Below, piece after piece: positions 1-9,080 of a stretch of 36,332 nucleotides of DNA. Under the pieces are notes generated by a model. That model saw only the letters and a program-made list of their open reading frames with translations, did no database searches and was not told the origin of the DNA. This DNA is from Xanthomonas dyei (lineage in GTDB: Bacteria; Pseudomonadota; Gammaproteobacteria; Xanthomonadales; Xanthomonadaceae). The stretch lies in assembly GCF_002939865.1 (NCBI RefSeq), contig NZ_MDEE01000041.1, forward strand, positions 1 through 36,332. The letters are read 5' to 3'. Each line of letters opens with the position of its first letter. The first letter of the stretch is position 1. Both the position numbers and the translations under genes were made by a program.

Positions 1-228
1 ATCGCGCAACCGGCGCCAGCAGGTCATGCCGCTGCCATAGCCGAGCTCGATGGGTAGGTCTTCCCAGGGAATGCCCGTACGCAAGACATAGATGATGCCG
101 TTGAGGGCTTGCTGATCACTGATACGCGGCCGTCCACCTTTGGGCGAACGCTTCACGTGCGGAATCAGTGGCTCGATGCGCTTCCACAGCGCAATGGGGA
201 TCTCTTTGCGACGTGTCATGCCCGTCAT
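1..228 (-). CDS. IS5-family transposase, N-terminal fragment
   Basis: The minus strand encodes about 76 residues that run off the window edge. The recognisable blocks are RRKEIPIALWKRIEPLIP, then KGGRPRISDQQALNGIIYVL, then RTGIPWEDLPIELGYGSGMT. This is the N-terminal DUF4096-like domain of IS5-family (IS427-type) transposases, which precedes the DDE catalytic domain and helps bind the ends. Two start codons are possible, at 228 and at 219. The catalytic domain is outside the window, so activity cannot be judged. Confidence 0.75.
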   Translation of the reverse strand, partial: MTGMTRRKEIPIALWKRIEPLIPHVKRSPKGGRPRISDQQALNGIIYVLRTGIPWEDLPIELGYGSGMTCWRRLRD

Positions 229-273
229 GTTGCCATCGGCGAGGCAAGATTCAAGGGGTTTTGTTAGCCGCTC
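1..273 (-). mobile_element. IS5-family insertion sequence, left terminal part (truncated by window edge)
   Basis: The stretch holds the 5' part of an IS5-family transposase plus its upstream terminal sequence. Read from outside inward on the minus strand, the terminus would start GAGCGGCTAACAAAACC. It is flanked at 274-276 by TAA, which fits the short TNA target duplications of the IS427-type IS5 subgroup. The boundary is inferred because the other end lies outside the window. Confidence 0.5.
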
Positions 274-471
274 TAAGTCTGCAGGCAGAAAAAGTAGCGT
301 GCGGCATGCGCGCAACATTCCGTCGCGGCCTGACGCCACGCCGCTGCGCGGCATCGCGGCCAAGGGTCAGAGGCCGCGCAGCGGCGGGGCGCCGGATCAG
401 GCCTCGTCGCTCATCGCCGCGCTGGAGGACGACGACGCACACGATCTTTTCGCAGGCCGTCATGGCGGCGC

Positions 472-1392
472 TCATGCCTCAGAGGCCGATTCCCACGGCG
501 GCGTCTGGCCGAAGTGTTCGAGCAGGAACTCGACGAATGCACGCACCCGCGGCGGCTGCAGCTGACGGGCGGGCATCACGGCGCTGATATTGGAGGTGGG
601 AGGCGGATAATCGGTCATCACTTCGACCAGGCGGCCGGCGCGCAGGTCGTCGGCGATATGCCAGTACGAATACATCGCGATGCCTTGCCCGGCGAGCACC
701 GCATCGCGTACCAGTTCGCCGAAGTTGCTCTCGAAGCGGCTCTGCATGCGCACCCGTACCTGGCCGCCCTCCGGTGTCTGCAGGGTCCACAGGTCCTGGC
801 GGCCAGTGCGGCCCATCAGCAGTACGCCTGGATGCTGCATCAATTCTTCGGGAGTGCGCGGTGTGCCATGCCGCTGCAGATACGCAGGCGAGGCGGCGAG
901 CGTGCGGCGGTTGTCGGCGATGCGCCTGGCCACCAGGCCGGAGTCGTCCAGCGCGCCGATGCGAATGGCCAGGTCGAAGCCCTGCTGGATCAGGTCCACC
1001 AAATCGTCGCTCAGATGCGCGCTGATGCGCAGGCGCGGGTGGCGGGCCTGGAAGGCGGGCAGCAGCGGGGAGATGTACTGACGCCCGAACGAGGCCGACA
1101 GCGTGACCCGCAAGGTACCGCCGACATCGTGGGCGCTCTCGCGCAGGTCGTCGGCCAGCGCTTCCAGGTCGTCCACCAGCACCCGGCCGCGTGCGGCCAG
1201 TTGCTGCCCTTCCGGGGTGGGATGCAGACGGCGGGTGGTCCGGTGCAGCAGGCGCACGCCGAGGTCGCGTTCCAGCCGCTTCAGGCGCTGGCTGGCGACC
1301 GCCACCGACAGGTCCAGGGTGTTGGCGGCGGCGGTGATCGAGCCCAGGTCCAGCACGCGCAGGAACAGCGCGATATCACCGAGACGGTCCAT
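472..1392 (-). CDS. LysR-family transcriptional regulator
   Basis: This 306-residue protein has the LysR layout. Residues about 1-60 form the winged helix-turn-helix (MDRLGDIALFLRVLDLGS, then SVAVASQRLKRLERDLGVRLLHRTTRRLHPT), and residues about 90-295 form the periplasmic-binding-like effector domain. The length is standard for the family. It is divergent from an MFS exporter 98 bases away, with an aldo/keto reductase beyond that. LysR proteins usually control a divergent neighbour, so it probably regulates that pair in response to a small molecule. Its closest relatives are the many proteobacterial LysR proteins that sit beside oxidoreductases, and the effector is unknown. Family assignment is firm; target and ligand are inference. 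Confidence 0.93.
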   Translation of the reverse strand: MDRLGDIALFLRVLDLGSITAAANTLDLSVAVASQRLKRLERDLGVRLLHRTTRRLHPTPEGQQLAARGRVLVDDLEALADDLRESAHDVGGTLRVTLSASFGRQYISPLLPAFQARHPRLRISAHLSDDLVDLIQQGFDLAIRIGALDDSGLVARRIADNRRTLAASPAYLQRHGTPRTPEELMQHPGVLLMGRTGRQDLWTLQTPEGGQVRVRMQSRFESNFGELVRDAVLAGQGIAMYSYWHIADDLRAGRLVEVMTDYPPPTSNISAVMPARQLQPPRVRAFVEFLLEHFGQTPPWESASEA

Positions 1393-1490
1393 GCATTGTC
1401 AACGTGGCATTGAAAGTGAATCAGCATAACAAGGCTTCTTGAAGAGGATCGCGCGGCGCAGGCTGTGCGCAGTCCTCCAGGGTTTCTGTC

Positions 1491-2699
1491 ATGTCCTCAG
1501 CTGTTGCGTCCCGTCTGCCGCCAGCCCTTCTGGCGTTGACCATCGGTGCCTTTGGCATCGGAACAACCGAATTCGTCATCATGGGCCTGTTGCAGCAGGT
1601 CGCCACCGACCTGGGCGTCTCGCTCACCGCGGCCGGCCTGTTGATCAGCGGCTATGCGCTGGGCGTGAGCATCGGCGCGCCGGTGCTGACGTTGCTCAGC
1701 GCCCGCTGGCCGCGCAAAGCCGTGCTGGTGAGCCTGATGATCGTCTTCACCCTGGGCAATCTCGCCTGTGCCCTGGCGCCGGATTACGCCAGCCTGATGG
1801 TCGCGCGAGTGCTGACCTCGCTGGCGCATGGCACGTTCTTCGGCGTCGGCGCGGTGGTGGCCACCTCCCTGGTGCCGCCCGAGCGGCGTGCCTCGGCCAT
1901 CTCCTTGATGTTTGCCGGCCTTACCGTGGCGACCCTGCTGGGCGTGCCGGCCGGTGCATGGCTGGGCCTGCAACTGGGCTGGCGGGCCACCTTCTGGGCG
2001 GTGACGGTGATCGGGGTGCTGGCCACGGCTGCGCTGGCGCTGTGGGTGCCGGCCGCCGCAGGCGCGGCCGCGCCGGTGTCATGGCGGCAGGAAGTGGCGG
2101 TGTTGCGGCGCGGGCAGGTGTTGCTGGCGCTGGCGATGACCGTGCTGGGCTATGCCGGCGTGTTCGCGGTATTCACCTACATCCAGCCGCTGCTGGTGCA
2201 GGTGACCGGGTTTGCGCAGGCGGCAGTGTCGCCGGTCTTGCTGGTCTTCGGTGTCGGCATGATCGTGGGCAATCTGCTGGGCGGGCGCCTGGCCGACCGG
2301 CGCGCCACTGCCGCCTTGCTGGGCACGCTGGCCGCGCTGGTGGCGGTGCTCGCGGCGATGGGTCTGGCCCTGCACAACAAGACCGCAATGGTGGTGGTTG
2401 TCGGGCTGCTGGGCGTGGCGGCCTTCGCTACCGTGGCGCCGCTGCAATTGCGTGTGCTCGAACATGCACGCGGTGCCGGCCAGAACCTGGCCTCCAGTCT
2501 CAATATCGCCGCGTTCAACCTCGGCAATGCGCTGGGCGCCTGGCTGGGCGGTGTGGCGATCGCCACGCACGCCGGTCTGGTCGCTACCCCGTGGGTCGCG
2601 GCGCTGTTGAGCGCAGTCGGCCTGGGCATCGCGTTGTGGAGCGTGCAGCTGCAACGCCGCAGTGCTGCGGCGCCGGACGCATGCGCGCAGGCGGGTTGA
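1491..2699 (+). CDS. MFS transporter, DHA1 (AraJ-like) exporter
   Basis: This 402-residue inner-membrane protein has about 12 predicted helices. The N-terminus carries the typical block LTIGAFGIGTTEFVIMGLL. The loop between helices 2 and 3 is SARWPRKAVLV. A long Gly/Ala-rich block at GTFFGVGAVVATSLVPPERR matches the region around helix 4 of DHA1 exporters of the AraJ/YdhP type, which are proton-driven efflux pumps for sugars, drugs or metabolites. The start at 1491 gives the canonical MFS N-terminus, although the Shine-Dalgarno signal is weak. It is divergent from the LysR gene and 156 bases upstream of the aldo/keto reductase on the same strand. The three probably form one regulatory unit. 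The substrate cannot be told from sequence. Confidence 0.9.
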   Translation: MSSAVASRLPPALLALTIGAFGIGTTEFVIMGLLQQVATDLGVSLTAAGLLISGYALGVSIGAPVLTLLSARWPRKAVLVSLMIVFTLGNLACALAPDYASLMVARVLTSLAHGTFFGVGAVVATSLVPPERRASAISLMFAGLTVATLLGVPAGAWLGLQLGWRATFWAVTVIGVLATAALALWVPAAAGAAAPVSWRQEVAVLRRGQVLLALAMTVLGYAGVFAVFTYIQPLLVQVTGFAQAAVSPVLLVFGVGMIVGNLLGGRLADRRATAALLGTLAALVAVLAAMGLALHNKTAMVVVVGLLGVAAFATVAPLQLRVLEHARGAGQNLASSLNIAAFNLGNALGAWLGGVAIATHAGLVATPWVAALLSAVGLGIALWSVQLQRRSAAAPDACAQAG

Positions 2700-2855
2700 T
2701 TCGATTCTTCAGGCGTGGCGCGCAGACCGCGCAACCGGCAGGCGTGCGCGATCGGCGCGTGTGATCGGTGAGCAGAGCGTCGTGCCTGGCGTTGTGGGGT
2801 GTCGGATCGACCGGCATTGCGCGCGGATTTTCTTTCGGTTTCAAGGAGCATTGCG

Positions 2856-3887
2856 ATGGAGACACGTTTTCTCGGCCGTTCCGGCTTCAAGGTGCCGGTG
2901 CTCGGTCTGGGCGCCGGCACGTTTGGCGGCAAGGGGCCGCTGTTTTCTGCCTGGGGCGATACCGATGCGGCGCAGGCGCGGCGCATGATCGATCTGTGCC
3001 TGGAAGCGGGCGTGAACCTGTTCGACACCGCCGATGTGTATTCCGACGGTGCCTCTGAGCAGATCCTTGGCCAGGCGCTGCAGGGCCGCCGCGATCAGGT
3101 GATTGTTTCGACCAAAACCGGTCTGCGCCTGGGCGATGGGCCAAACGATGCCGGTGCATCGCGCTTTCGCCTACTGCGTGCGGTGGATGCGTCGCTGCGC
3201 CGTTTGCGCACCGACTATATCGACCTGCTGCAACTGCATGCATTCGATGCGATGACGCCGGTGGAAGAAACCCTGTCCACGCTCGATGAGTTGGTGCGCG
3301 CCGGCAAGGTGCGGTATCTGGGCGCCTCCAATTACGCCGGTTGGCAGTTGATGAAGTCGTTGGCCGTGGCCGACGCACAGGGCTGGAGCCGCTTTGTTGC
3401 CAACCAGACCTATTACTCGCTGGCCGGGCGCGACTACGAATGGGAGCTGATGCCGCTCGGCATCGACCAGGGCGTGGGCGCGGTGGTGTGGAGCCCGCTC
3501 GGCTGGGGCCGGCTGACCGGCAAACTACGTCGCGGCCAACCGCTGCCGGACAACAGCCGCCTGCATGCCACCGCCGCCGCCGGCCCGGCCATCGACGATG
3601 CGCGCCTGTTCGATATCGTCGATGTGCTCGACGGCATTGCCGCAGACACCGGCCGCAGCGTGCCGCAGATCGCCATCAACTGGCTGCTGCAACGGCCCAC
3701 CGTGAGCACGGTGCTGATCGGTGCGCGCGACGAAGCCCAGCTGCGGCAAAACCTGGGTGCGGTGGGTTGGCAACTCACGCCCGAGCAGCGCACGCGCCTG
3801 GATGCGGTCAGCGCGGTGGAGCCGCCGTATCCGTATTACCCGTACTGGCGCGGCCACTTTGCCGAACGCAGCCCGCTACCGGTGTAA
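2856..3887 (+). CDS. Aldo/keto reductase
   Basis: This 343-residue protein is an NADPH-dependent (alpha/beta)8-barrel oxidoreductase. The AKR signature residues are visible: Asp and Tyr in NLFDTADVYSDGASE, the catalytic Lys in VSTKTGLRLG, and the His in LLQLHAFD. The cofactor-binding C-terminal block is STVLIGARDEAQLRQNL. An upstream ATG at 2799 is in frame, but the ATG at 2856 is preceded by AAGGAG at the right spacing and begins with the family's METRFLGRSGFKV motif, so 2856 was chosen. It follows the MFS gene and probably belongs to the LysR-controlled group. The natural carbonyl substrate is unknown. Confidence 0.93.
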   Translation: METRFLGRSGFKVPVLGLGAGTFGGKGPLFSAWGDTDAAQARRMIDLCLEAGVNLFDTADVYSDGASEQILGQALQGRRDQVIVSTKTGLRLGDGPNDAGASRFRLLRAVDASLRRLRTDYIDLLQLHAFDAMTPVEETLSTLDELVRAGKVRYLGASNYAGWQLMKSLAVADAQGWSRFVANQTYYSLAGRDYEWELMPLGIDQGVGAVVWSPLGWGRLTGKLRRGQPLPDNSRLHATAAAGPAIDDARLFDIVDVLDGIAADTGRSVPQIAINWLLQRPTVSTVLIGARDEAQLRQNLGAVGWQLTPEQRTRLDAVSAVEPPYPYYPYWRGHFAERSPLPV

Positions 3888-3906
3888 CACGGGCTGCGCC
3901 ATCGCG

Positions 3907-3936
3907 CCACGCTGCGGCCGGTTGGCGACAGCGTGG
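3907..3936. terminator. Hairpin between convergent genes, terminator-like
   Basis: CCACGCTG and CAGCGTGG form a perfect 8-bp inverted repeat around a 14-base loop. It lies 20 bases after the aldo/keto reductase stop and faces the converging gene at 3971. There is no T-tract on either side, so intrinsic termination is uncertain. Confidence 0.35.
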
Positions 3937-3943
3937 CGTGCAT

Positions 3944-3971
3944 CACCGTGGCCGCGTCACCGTAGCCGCGT
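3944..3971. repeat. Two tandem copies of a 14-bp unit
   Basis: CACCGTGGCCGCGT is followed directly by CACCGTAGCCGCGT (13 of 14 identical). The second copy touches the stop codon of the minus-strand gene that ends at 3971. Confidence 0.6.
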
Positions 3972-4567
3972 CACAACGGCCGTGCCGCGCGTGGAATCAC
4001 CTCGGGCTTGATCGCGCCTACGCCCTTGCTGCCCTGCAATTGTGCGCAGTTGTCCAAGGCCGCTGCGACCGAGTCGTAGCCGATCATCGCGCTGCCATCG
4101 ATGGCCGAGGCATAGATCAACTTGCCGCCTGTGCGCGTTGCCAAGGCGCGCGCGATGGCAGGCGTGGTGTCGAACAACTTGATCGCAGCGCCCAGCAATG
4201 CCAGCTGGCCGCTGCGCGTTTCCAGCGCTGCTGCGATGGTTGCCGGTTGTTCTGCATCTGTGGCGCTCAGCGTCCTGCGTGCGGGGGGCATGCTGTCGAG
4301 ATAGACCGCGTAGCGATCGAAGCGTGCAACGGGCGTATCCGCGCGGGTTTGCGTGCTCTGCAGCGACTGCGTGTTTGCACTGGCGCGCGCCGCGTCGGCG
4401 ACCCGTACCACCGCCCCAGGAATCAAGCGGAAATGGGCACGGCCCACCACAATGGTTTGCCCGGTCGCCGCAGCGCGCAGGCGTACGCTGTCGTTGACTT
4501 GTGCCGATGCGGGAGCGCAAACGCTGGCTGCAACAAGACCGAGTAGGGCAATCAGAGATGTTTTCAT
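3971..4567 (-). CDS. Secreted partner protein of subtilase cassette 1
   Basis: This 198-residue protein has a clear signal peptide, residues 1-22, ending in APASAQ. Its ATG lies one base after the stop codon of the upstream subtilase (TGATATG), so the two are almost certainly translationally coupled. It is a diverged member of a family with two other copies in this window. The shared blocks are RAAATG...HFRLIPG (residues about 31-51), VARFDRYAVYLD (about 80), and a C-terminal GGKLIYASAIDGSAMIGY (about 147-164). No catalytic motif or known domain is recognised. By position and secretion it may be a folding helper or inhibitor of the protease. That role is inference, by analogy with the Aeromonas serine protease and its ORF2 chaperone. 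Confidence 0.8.
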   Translation of the reverse strand: MKTSLIALLGLVAASVCAPASAQVNDSVRLRAAATGQTIVVGRAHFRLIPGAVVRVADAARASANTQSLQSTQTRADTPVARFDRYAVYLDSMPPARRTLSATDAEQPATIAAALETRSGQLALLGAAIKLFDTTPAIARALATRTGGKLIYASAIDGSAMIGYDSVAAALDNCAQLQGSKGVGAIKPEVIPRAARPL

Positions 4568-4568
4568 A

Positions 4569-6407
4569 TCAGTGGCCCACCACGCGCATTTCGAATTCCT
4601 TCAATTGTTCACTGCCGTTGTCGGCGAGCATGTCGGCCACCTCCAGGGTCCAGCGCCCAGCCGAGGGCTCGTCCAGGAAGGCATTGCTTGAGGTCAGGAA
4701 CACCACGATCCCTTCGTCGCTCTTGTCGAGCGTGGAAAATGGCGTCATCACGGTGCTATGGGTGCCGCTGGGCGACACCAGCACCACGCGCAGGTTGCGC
4801 GGGTCCTTGTGCGTACCCAAGAAGTACAGCTGCACGCCTTCCACCTTGAAGGATTGGCTGATGTCGATCGCCAATCGTGCGGGTGAGCCGGCACCGCCGA
4901 TGGTGCTGCTTTTGCCGTCGTAGGCCATCCACTCGGTGTCTTGCATCGCCGGCAGCGAGGTGAAATGCACGGCGCGTTCCACTGCTGCTGCCGCGTCCAC
5001 CAGGCCGAATCCGTACCAGTTGCTGAAACGGTGGCCGGCCGCGTTGGTGATCCAGCCAGGCTCGATCACACTGCCGTTGTAGAGCACCTTGGGTTGTTGT
5101 GGATCGACCTGCACCGCGGTGGTCGCCAGGAGGTACTTGACGTCGCGCAGCGTCAGTTGCGGATTGGCGCTCAGCATCAGGGCGGCAACGCCGGCGACGG
5201 TGGGTGCCGAGGCCGAGGTGCCGTTCATGCGTGCGGTGTAATTGCACGATGCATCGATCTTGGACTTGCTGGTATCCAGCGCATTCTGCATCGCGCGCGC
5301 GCGGTCTTGATTGTTCCCGGCGGCGCAGCCGCTCAAATCGGTGGTGACGATCGCAGGCGAGAAAAATGGCTGCGGGCCCTCCGCATGGAGGATGCCGTAC
5401 AGCTCCTTGAAGGTCTCCGGATGCGGGTCGAAGCGACGCTGGAAGCCAAACTCGCCAGAGAGCCCGGACACCCACAAGGAAGACCCGGGAGATGAGTAAC
5501 TGGCACGCACCCCGTTGGCGTTGACTGCACCGACCACGATCATGGTCGTCAGGCTGTTGATGTTGTCGATGTTGGCACTGCTGCAGGCAACGCCAAGCTG
5601 CCGGGTCTGGTCGCTGCAACGATCGAACAGTTTGCCCTGTGCATCCGTATCGATCAGCGTATCGATCAGCGTATTGAACGAGTTGCCCGACGATTTGACG
5701 TAAATGCCGCCCTTGCCGCCGCGCTGGGCCCGCATCAGCTTCTCCAGGGAGCGTTGTTCGTCGAGGTCGCTGTATTGATAGTAGGCGGCCGAGACCCCGA
5801 AGCTGTTGTTGTAGACATCCATGACCCGGGCTTCCGGCCCATCGCCCCAGGAGTAACGGTTGTTGACGTACTGGGTACCGCCATCAGGCGTGTCGCTGGC
5901 GTTGAAGCCGGCCAGCTTCGCTTCCGGAGCAACCCCGCGCCCACCAATGCCGTTCCAACCCCGCGCAGCGATGATGCCTGCCACAGCGGTGCCATGGTCG
6001 CCATCGCTGTCGTCCGCACGCGGCGTGGGGTCGTTGGAGCCGTTCAAGAAATTGTGCGAACCGTTGGGCAGGATGTTGTCGACAAGATCCGGGTGCGCAA
6101 TCTCCAGGCCGTTATCGATCACCGCCACGTTGACGCCCGCACCGCGGATGCCCTGCGCGTGCAGGATCTCCACGTCCAGGTCCACGCCGGGCAGCGGGCG
6201 TTCATCGCCGAACACCGACTGGCCTTGATTGAGCAGATGCCATTGGTAGCGGAACAGCGGGTCGTCGCCTTGCGTTTTCGGCCTGGCCGCGGTGCGTGCT
6301 GGGTTTTGCGCGACCACCTCATCCGCGGTGGCAGCACCGCTACACAGACACAGTGCCAGCAGTAGTGCAGACGACAGCGCACAGCGCTGCGAAGAAAGAA
6401 TCATCAT
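4569..6407 (-). CDS. Secreted subtilisin-like serine protease with C-terminal P domain (cassette 1)
   Basis: This 612-residue S8 peptidase of kexin-like layout has a signal peptide at residues about 1-28 and a short linker to about 48. The catalytic domain at about 50-470 has Asp98 (VAVIDNGLEIAHPDL), His138 (DGDHGTAVAG), oxyanion Asn242 (VKSSGNSF) and Ser398 (MNGTSASAP). A P/Homo B domain at about 485-612 runs from LAIDISQSFKVEGVQLYF through LRVVLVSPSGTHS to RWTLEVADM. All three catalytic residues are intact. Only about 20 residues separate the signal peptide from the mature-like DPLFRYQWHLLNQGQ block, so no ordinary N-terminal propeptide is present. The next gene, one base downstream, encodes a secreted partner. 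It is probably exported through the Sec and type II systems to degrade host or environmental protein. Confidence 0.93.
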   Translation of the reverse strand: MMILSSQRCALSSALLLALCLCSGAATADEVVAQNPARTAARPKTQGDDPLFRYQWHLLNQGQSVFGDERPLPGVDLDVEILHAQGIRGAGVNVAVIDNGLEIAHPDLVDNILPNGSHNFLNGSNDPTPRADDSDGDHGTAVAGIIAARGWNGIGGRGVAPEAKLAGFNASDTPDGGTQYVNNRYSWGDGPEARVMDVYNNSFGVSAAYYQYSDLDEQRSLEKLMRAQRGGKGGIYVKSSGNSFNTLIDTLIDTDAQGKLFDRCSDQTRQLGVACSSANIDNINSLTTMIVVGAVNANGVRASYSSPGSSLWVSGLSGEFGFQRRFDPHPETFKELYGILHAEGPQPFFSPAIVTTDLSGCAAGNNQDRARAMQNALDTSKSKIDASCNYTARMNGTSASAPTVAGVAALMLSANPQLTLRDVKYLLATTAVQVDPQQPKVLYNGSVIEPGWITNAAGHRFSNWYGFGLVDAAAAVERAVHFTSLPAMQDTEWMAYDGKSSTIGGAGSPARLAIDISQSFKVEGVQLYFLGTHKDPRNLRVVLVSPSGTHSTVMTPFSTLDKSDEGIVVFLTSSNAFLDEPSAGRWTLEVADMLADNGSEQLKEFEMRVVGH

Positions 6408-6500
6408 GACGTCTCATCGGTAAAGGGGAACTGCGGAGATGGCGCCGGTGACAGCACGCCGGTGGCAACGGCTGCAGGTGTTCGTCTGCGCCGAGGAAAC

Positions 6501-7112
6501 TCACATCGGTTGCATGACCGCTTGCAGCACCACCGGCGATGCCTGCGCGTGACCGCTGCGGCCCTGCAGGTGGGTCGCAGCGTGTTGTGCCTGATCGATC
6601 CAGGCATCAGCGATCACCGCCTTGCCGTTCGCCTGGGAGGTATAGACGATGTTGCCGCCGCTCTCTCCGGCCAGCGCGGTCGCCGTGGCAGGTGTCGTGC
6701 CGGTCAGCTGCATCTGCGGCCTGGCCGGCAGCACCCGGTCGGTCCGCTCGTTCACTGCGGCGGCGAGTGCGCGCGCGGGCGATGCGGATTGATTGCGTGC
6801 CGTGCCGGCAGGCGGTTCAAGCACCGGCAGGAAGCTGCCGATGCGTGCGGCCACCTTGCCGCCCGGTGGCGGCGTGGCAGATCCCGCACGCACCACGCTG
6901 CCAGGCCGCAATCTCTGCTTGGCATCGACAGCTGAGGTCTTCTGCGCGATGGCCATGGTAGGCAACATGCGGAACGTGTCCGTTCCGGAGCGGAAGCGTG
7001 CGCCAGTGGCCGCTGCCAGCAGGGTTTGTGGATCGACCGATTGCACGGCATGCATAACGCCGCTTGCGACGCTGCAGCCCATCAACGAGGAAACTACAAG
7101 CGCGATCTTCAT
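6501..7112 (-). CDS. Secreted partner protein of subtilase cassette 2
   Basis: This 203-residue protein has an N-terminal hydrophobic signal segment (residues about 1-22). It shares with the cassette 3 partner the block AAATGARFRSGTDTFRMLP at residues 33-51. It also shares GGKVAARIGSF, AAAVNERTDRV, a QLTGTTPA stretch, GGNIVYTSQANGKAVIA and the C-terminal AVMQPM. The ATG is one base downstream of the subtilase stop (TGACATG). The reading frame is intact although the upstream protease gene is interrupted, so if it is translated by coupling, its expression may be reduced. The function is unknown; a chaperone or inhibitor role for the protease is inferred from context. Confidence 0.8.
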   Translation of the reverse strand: MKIALVVSSLMGCSVASGVMHAVQSVDPQTLLAAATGARFRSGTDTFRMLPTMAIAQKTSAVDAKQRLRPGSVVRAGSATPPPGGKVAARIGSFLPVLEPPAGTARNQSASPARALAAAVNERTDRVLPARPQMQLTGTTPATATALAGESGGNIVYTSQANGKAVIADAWIDQAQHAATHLQGRSGHAQASPVVLQAVMQPM

Positions 7113-7113
7113 G

Positions 7114-8898
7114 TCAGTGCCCCACGATGCGAAGGCTGAAGGAATTGAGCGCGGAGGTCTTGCCGGGGTCGCTCATGTCGGTGACTTCCAGTGTCCAGAT
7201 GCCGAGCGAGGACTCGTCCAGAAACGCATTGCTGGAGGTGAGGTCGATGTAGAAGCCGGTCTTGGCATAGGCCGCCGGGTCCAGGGTGGAGAACGGCGTG
7301 GCCACCACGCTGCGGGTGCCGCTGGGCGAGATGAGCACCACGCGCAGATTGCTCGGCGTCCGATGCGCAGACCGCAACGACAACTGCACCGCTTCGATCT
7401 TCATCGCCTGGGTGATGCGGATGCGCAGCGTGCCAGGCCGTGCCGGCCCGCCGATCTGGCTGGGCGGATGGGTAGACGCAACCCATTGCGTGTCGCGCAT
7501 CGCTGGCAATGGAGTAAAGTAGATCGCCTTGTAGACGGCTGCCGCGCCATCGGCCAAGCCGAACCCGTACCAATTGCTGAAGCGGTGTCCTGCGGCATTG
7601 GTGATCCACCCCGGGTCGATCACGCTGCCCTGATACACCGCGCGCGGCTGTCAGGGATCGATCTGGCGTGCGGTGGTGGCCAGGATGTACTTCACGTCAC
7701 GCGCGCTCAAGTTCGGGTTCACCCCCAGCATGAGTGCAGCAACTCCTGCCACGGTGGGTGCTGCGGCCGAGGTGCCGCTGGCCGTGGCGGTGTAATTGCA
7801 CAAGGGGTCGATCTTCGAGGCGCTGGTATCCAGCGCGTTCTTGGCCGGGCCGTCATGATCCACGTTCGATCCCGCGGCGCATCCGCTCAGATCGGTCGTG
7901 ACAATGGCGGGGTCGTAGAGGAAGGGTGCCGTAACGGTTCCCGGATCTTCAGCGGCGCCGTGATAGAACGCTCGCTGGTATCCTCCGTTCAACCCGCCAA
8001 GTCCTGAAATCCATAGCGCCGACCCAGGCGAAGAATACGCGGCGCGTTTGCCTACCGCGTTCACGCTCGCGACGGCGATCGTGCCGAACAGGTTATTGAA
8101 GGTGTCTTGATTGGCCAGGCCGCAGCCGACTCCGTTCGCGCGCGCAGCGTCGCCGCAAGCATCGACAATATTTCCGTCTTGGTCCGGGCCGAGCATGTCA
8201 AGAAAGCTGTTGCCAGCCGATTTGACATAGATCGCACCGCGCCCACCGCGGGTTGACTGCATCAGCGCATCCCACGATTGCTGGTCTTTCAGCGGGAAGT
8301 CTTGATAGAACGGGGTGACGTTGACGAAGGAGAAATTGAAAACGTCCACGACACTGGACTGTGGCCCATCTCCCCATGCATAGCGAAGGCCTGCGTCTGT
8401 GATCGAAGACGCTTCGCCGAATGCAAACCCCACAAGCGAGGCTTCGGGTGCAATGCCCCGCCCACCGCGCCCGTTCCAACCGACTGCAGCGACGATGCCT
8501 GCTATTTTCGTGCCGTGCGCGTAACCCGGGTCCGAGGGCGTGGGATCGTTCGAACCATTGATGAAATTGTACGAGCCGTTCGGAATTACATTTGCCGCCA
8601 GGTCTTCGTGCCTGATCTCCAAGCCGCTATCCACCACGCCGATGCGGACGTGCTTGCCGCGGATATGCAGCGCGTGGAGGACGTCCACGTCCATATCCAC
8701 GCCTGCAACCGGATGGCTGTCTCCGATGACCGCCTGCCCCTGATTCAAGACGTGCCACTGGTAACGCACCAGTGGATCGTCTGCCGCGCCGGTAAATGCA
8801 TCGCCACGCGGGGCCGCTTGTGCCGAAGCAAAACAGGCAATACCGATCAGCGTCGTGCCGATCGACAGCGCTGGATGTCGCCCGCGAAGCAGATGCAT
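7114..8898 (-). pseudogene. Subtilisin-like protease with P domain (cassette 2), interrupted by an in-frame TGA
   Basis: The full frame would give 594 codons plus stop, exactly the length of the cassette 3 protease. A TGA at 7651-7653 stops it after residue 415. At this point the cassette 3 protease reads DPWQP, so a TGG tryptophan codon has become TGA with no frame change. Upstream are the signal peptide (residues about 1-29), Asp90, His128 and Ser377 (ASGTSAAAP); downstream the frame continues through YQGSVIDPGW and a complete P domain to 7114. The truncated product would keep the triad but lose the P domain. The start at 8898 has GGAG nearby and matches the paralogue. A recent nonsense mutation is most likely; a sequencing error or readthrough cannot be excluded. 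Confidence 0.85.
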
Positions 8899-9080
8899 TG
8901 CGATGATCTCCAATCGGAAATGGGATGCTGTCGAAACGCCGCGTGCGTGCATTCGGCCCATCCATTGCTACCAACGGCTGTTAACGCCATGCGTACATCC
9001 GAAGGCAGGCCAAATCGAGCCGTGGAGCATGTGCAAGACGCCGTGCTGGCCGCAGGCATTCGCCGGCGGCCAGCCTGCGG

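Noticed and set aside
514..1413. 299-codon plus-strand frame
   Set aside because: It mirrors the LysR gene on the other strand and has no motif of its own.
2177..3028. 283-codon minus-strand frame across the MFS and aldo/keto reductase genes
   Set aside because: It spans the antisense of two well-supported genes and the gap between them; composition is Arg/Pro/Ala-rich noise.
7114..7638. A separate 174-residue P-domain protein with a GTG start
   Set aside because: It is in frame with the upstream protease piece and aligns with the C-terminus of the intact paralogue, so it is the tail of the interrupted gene.
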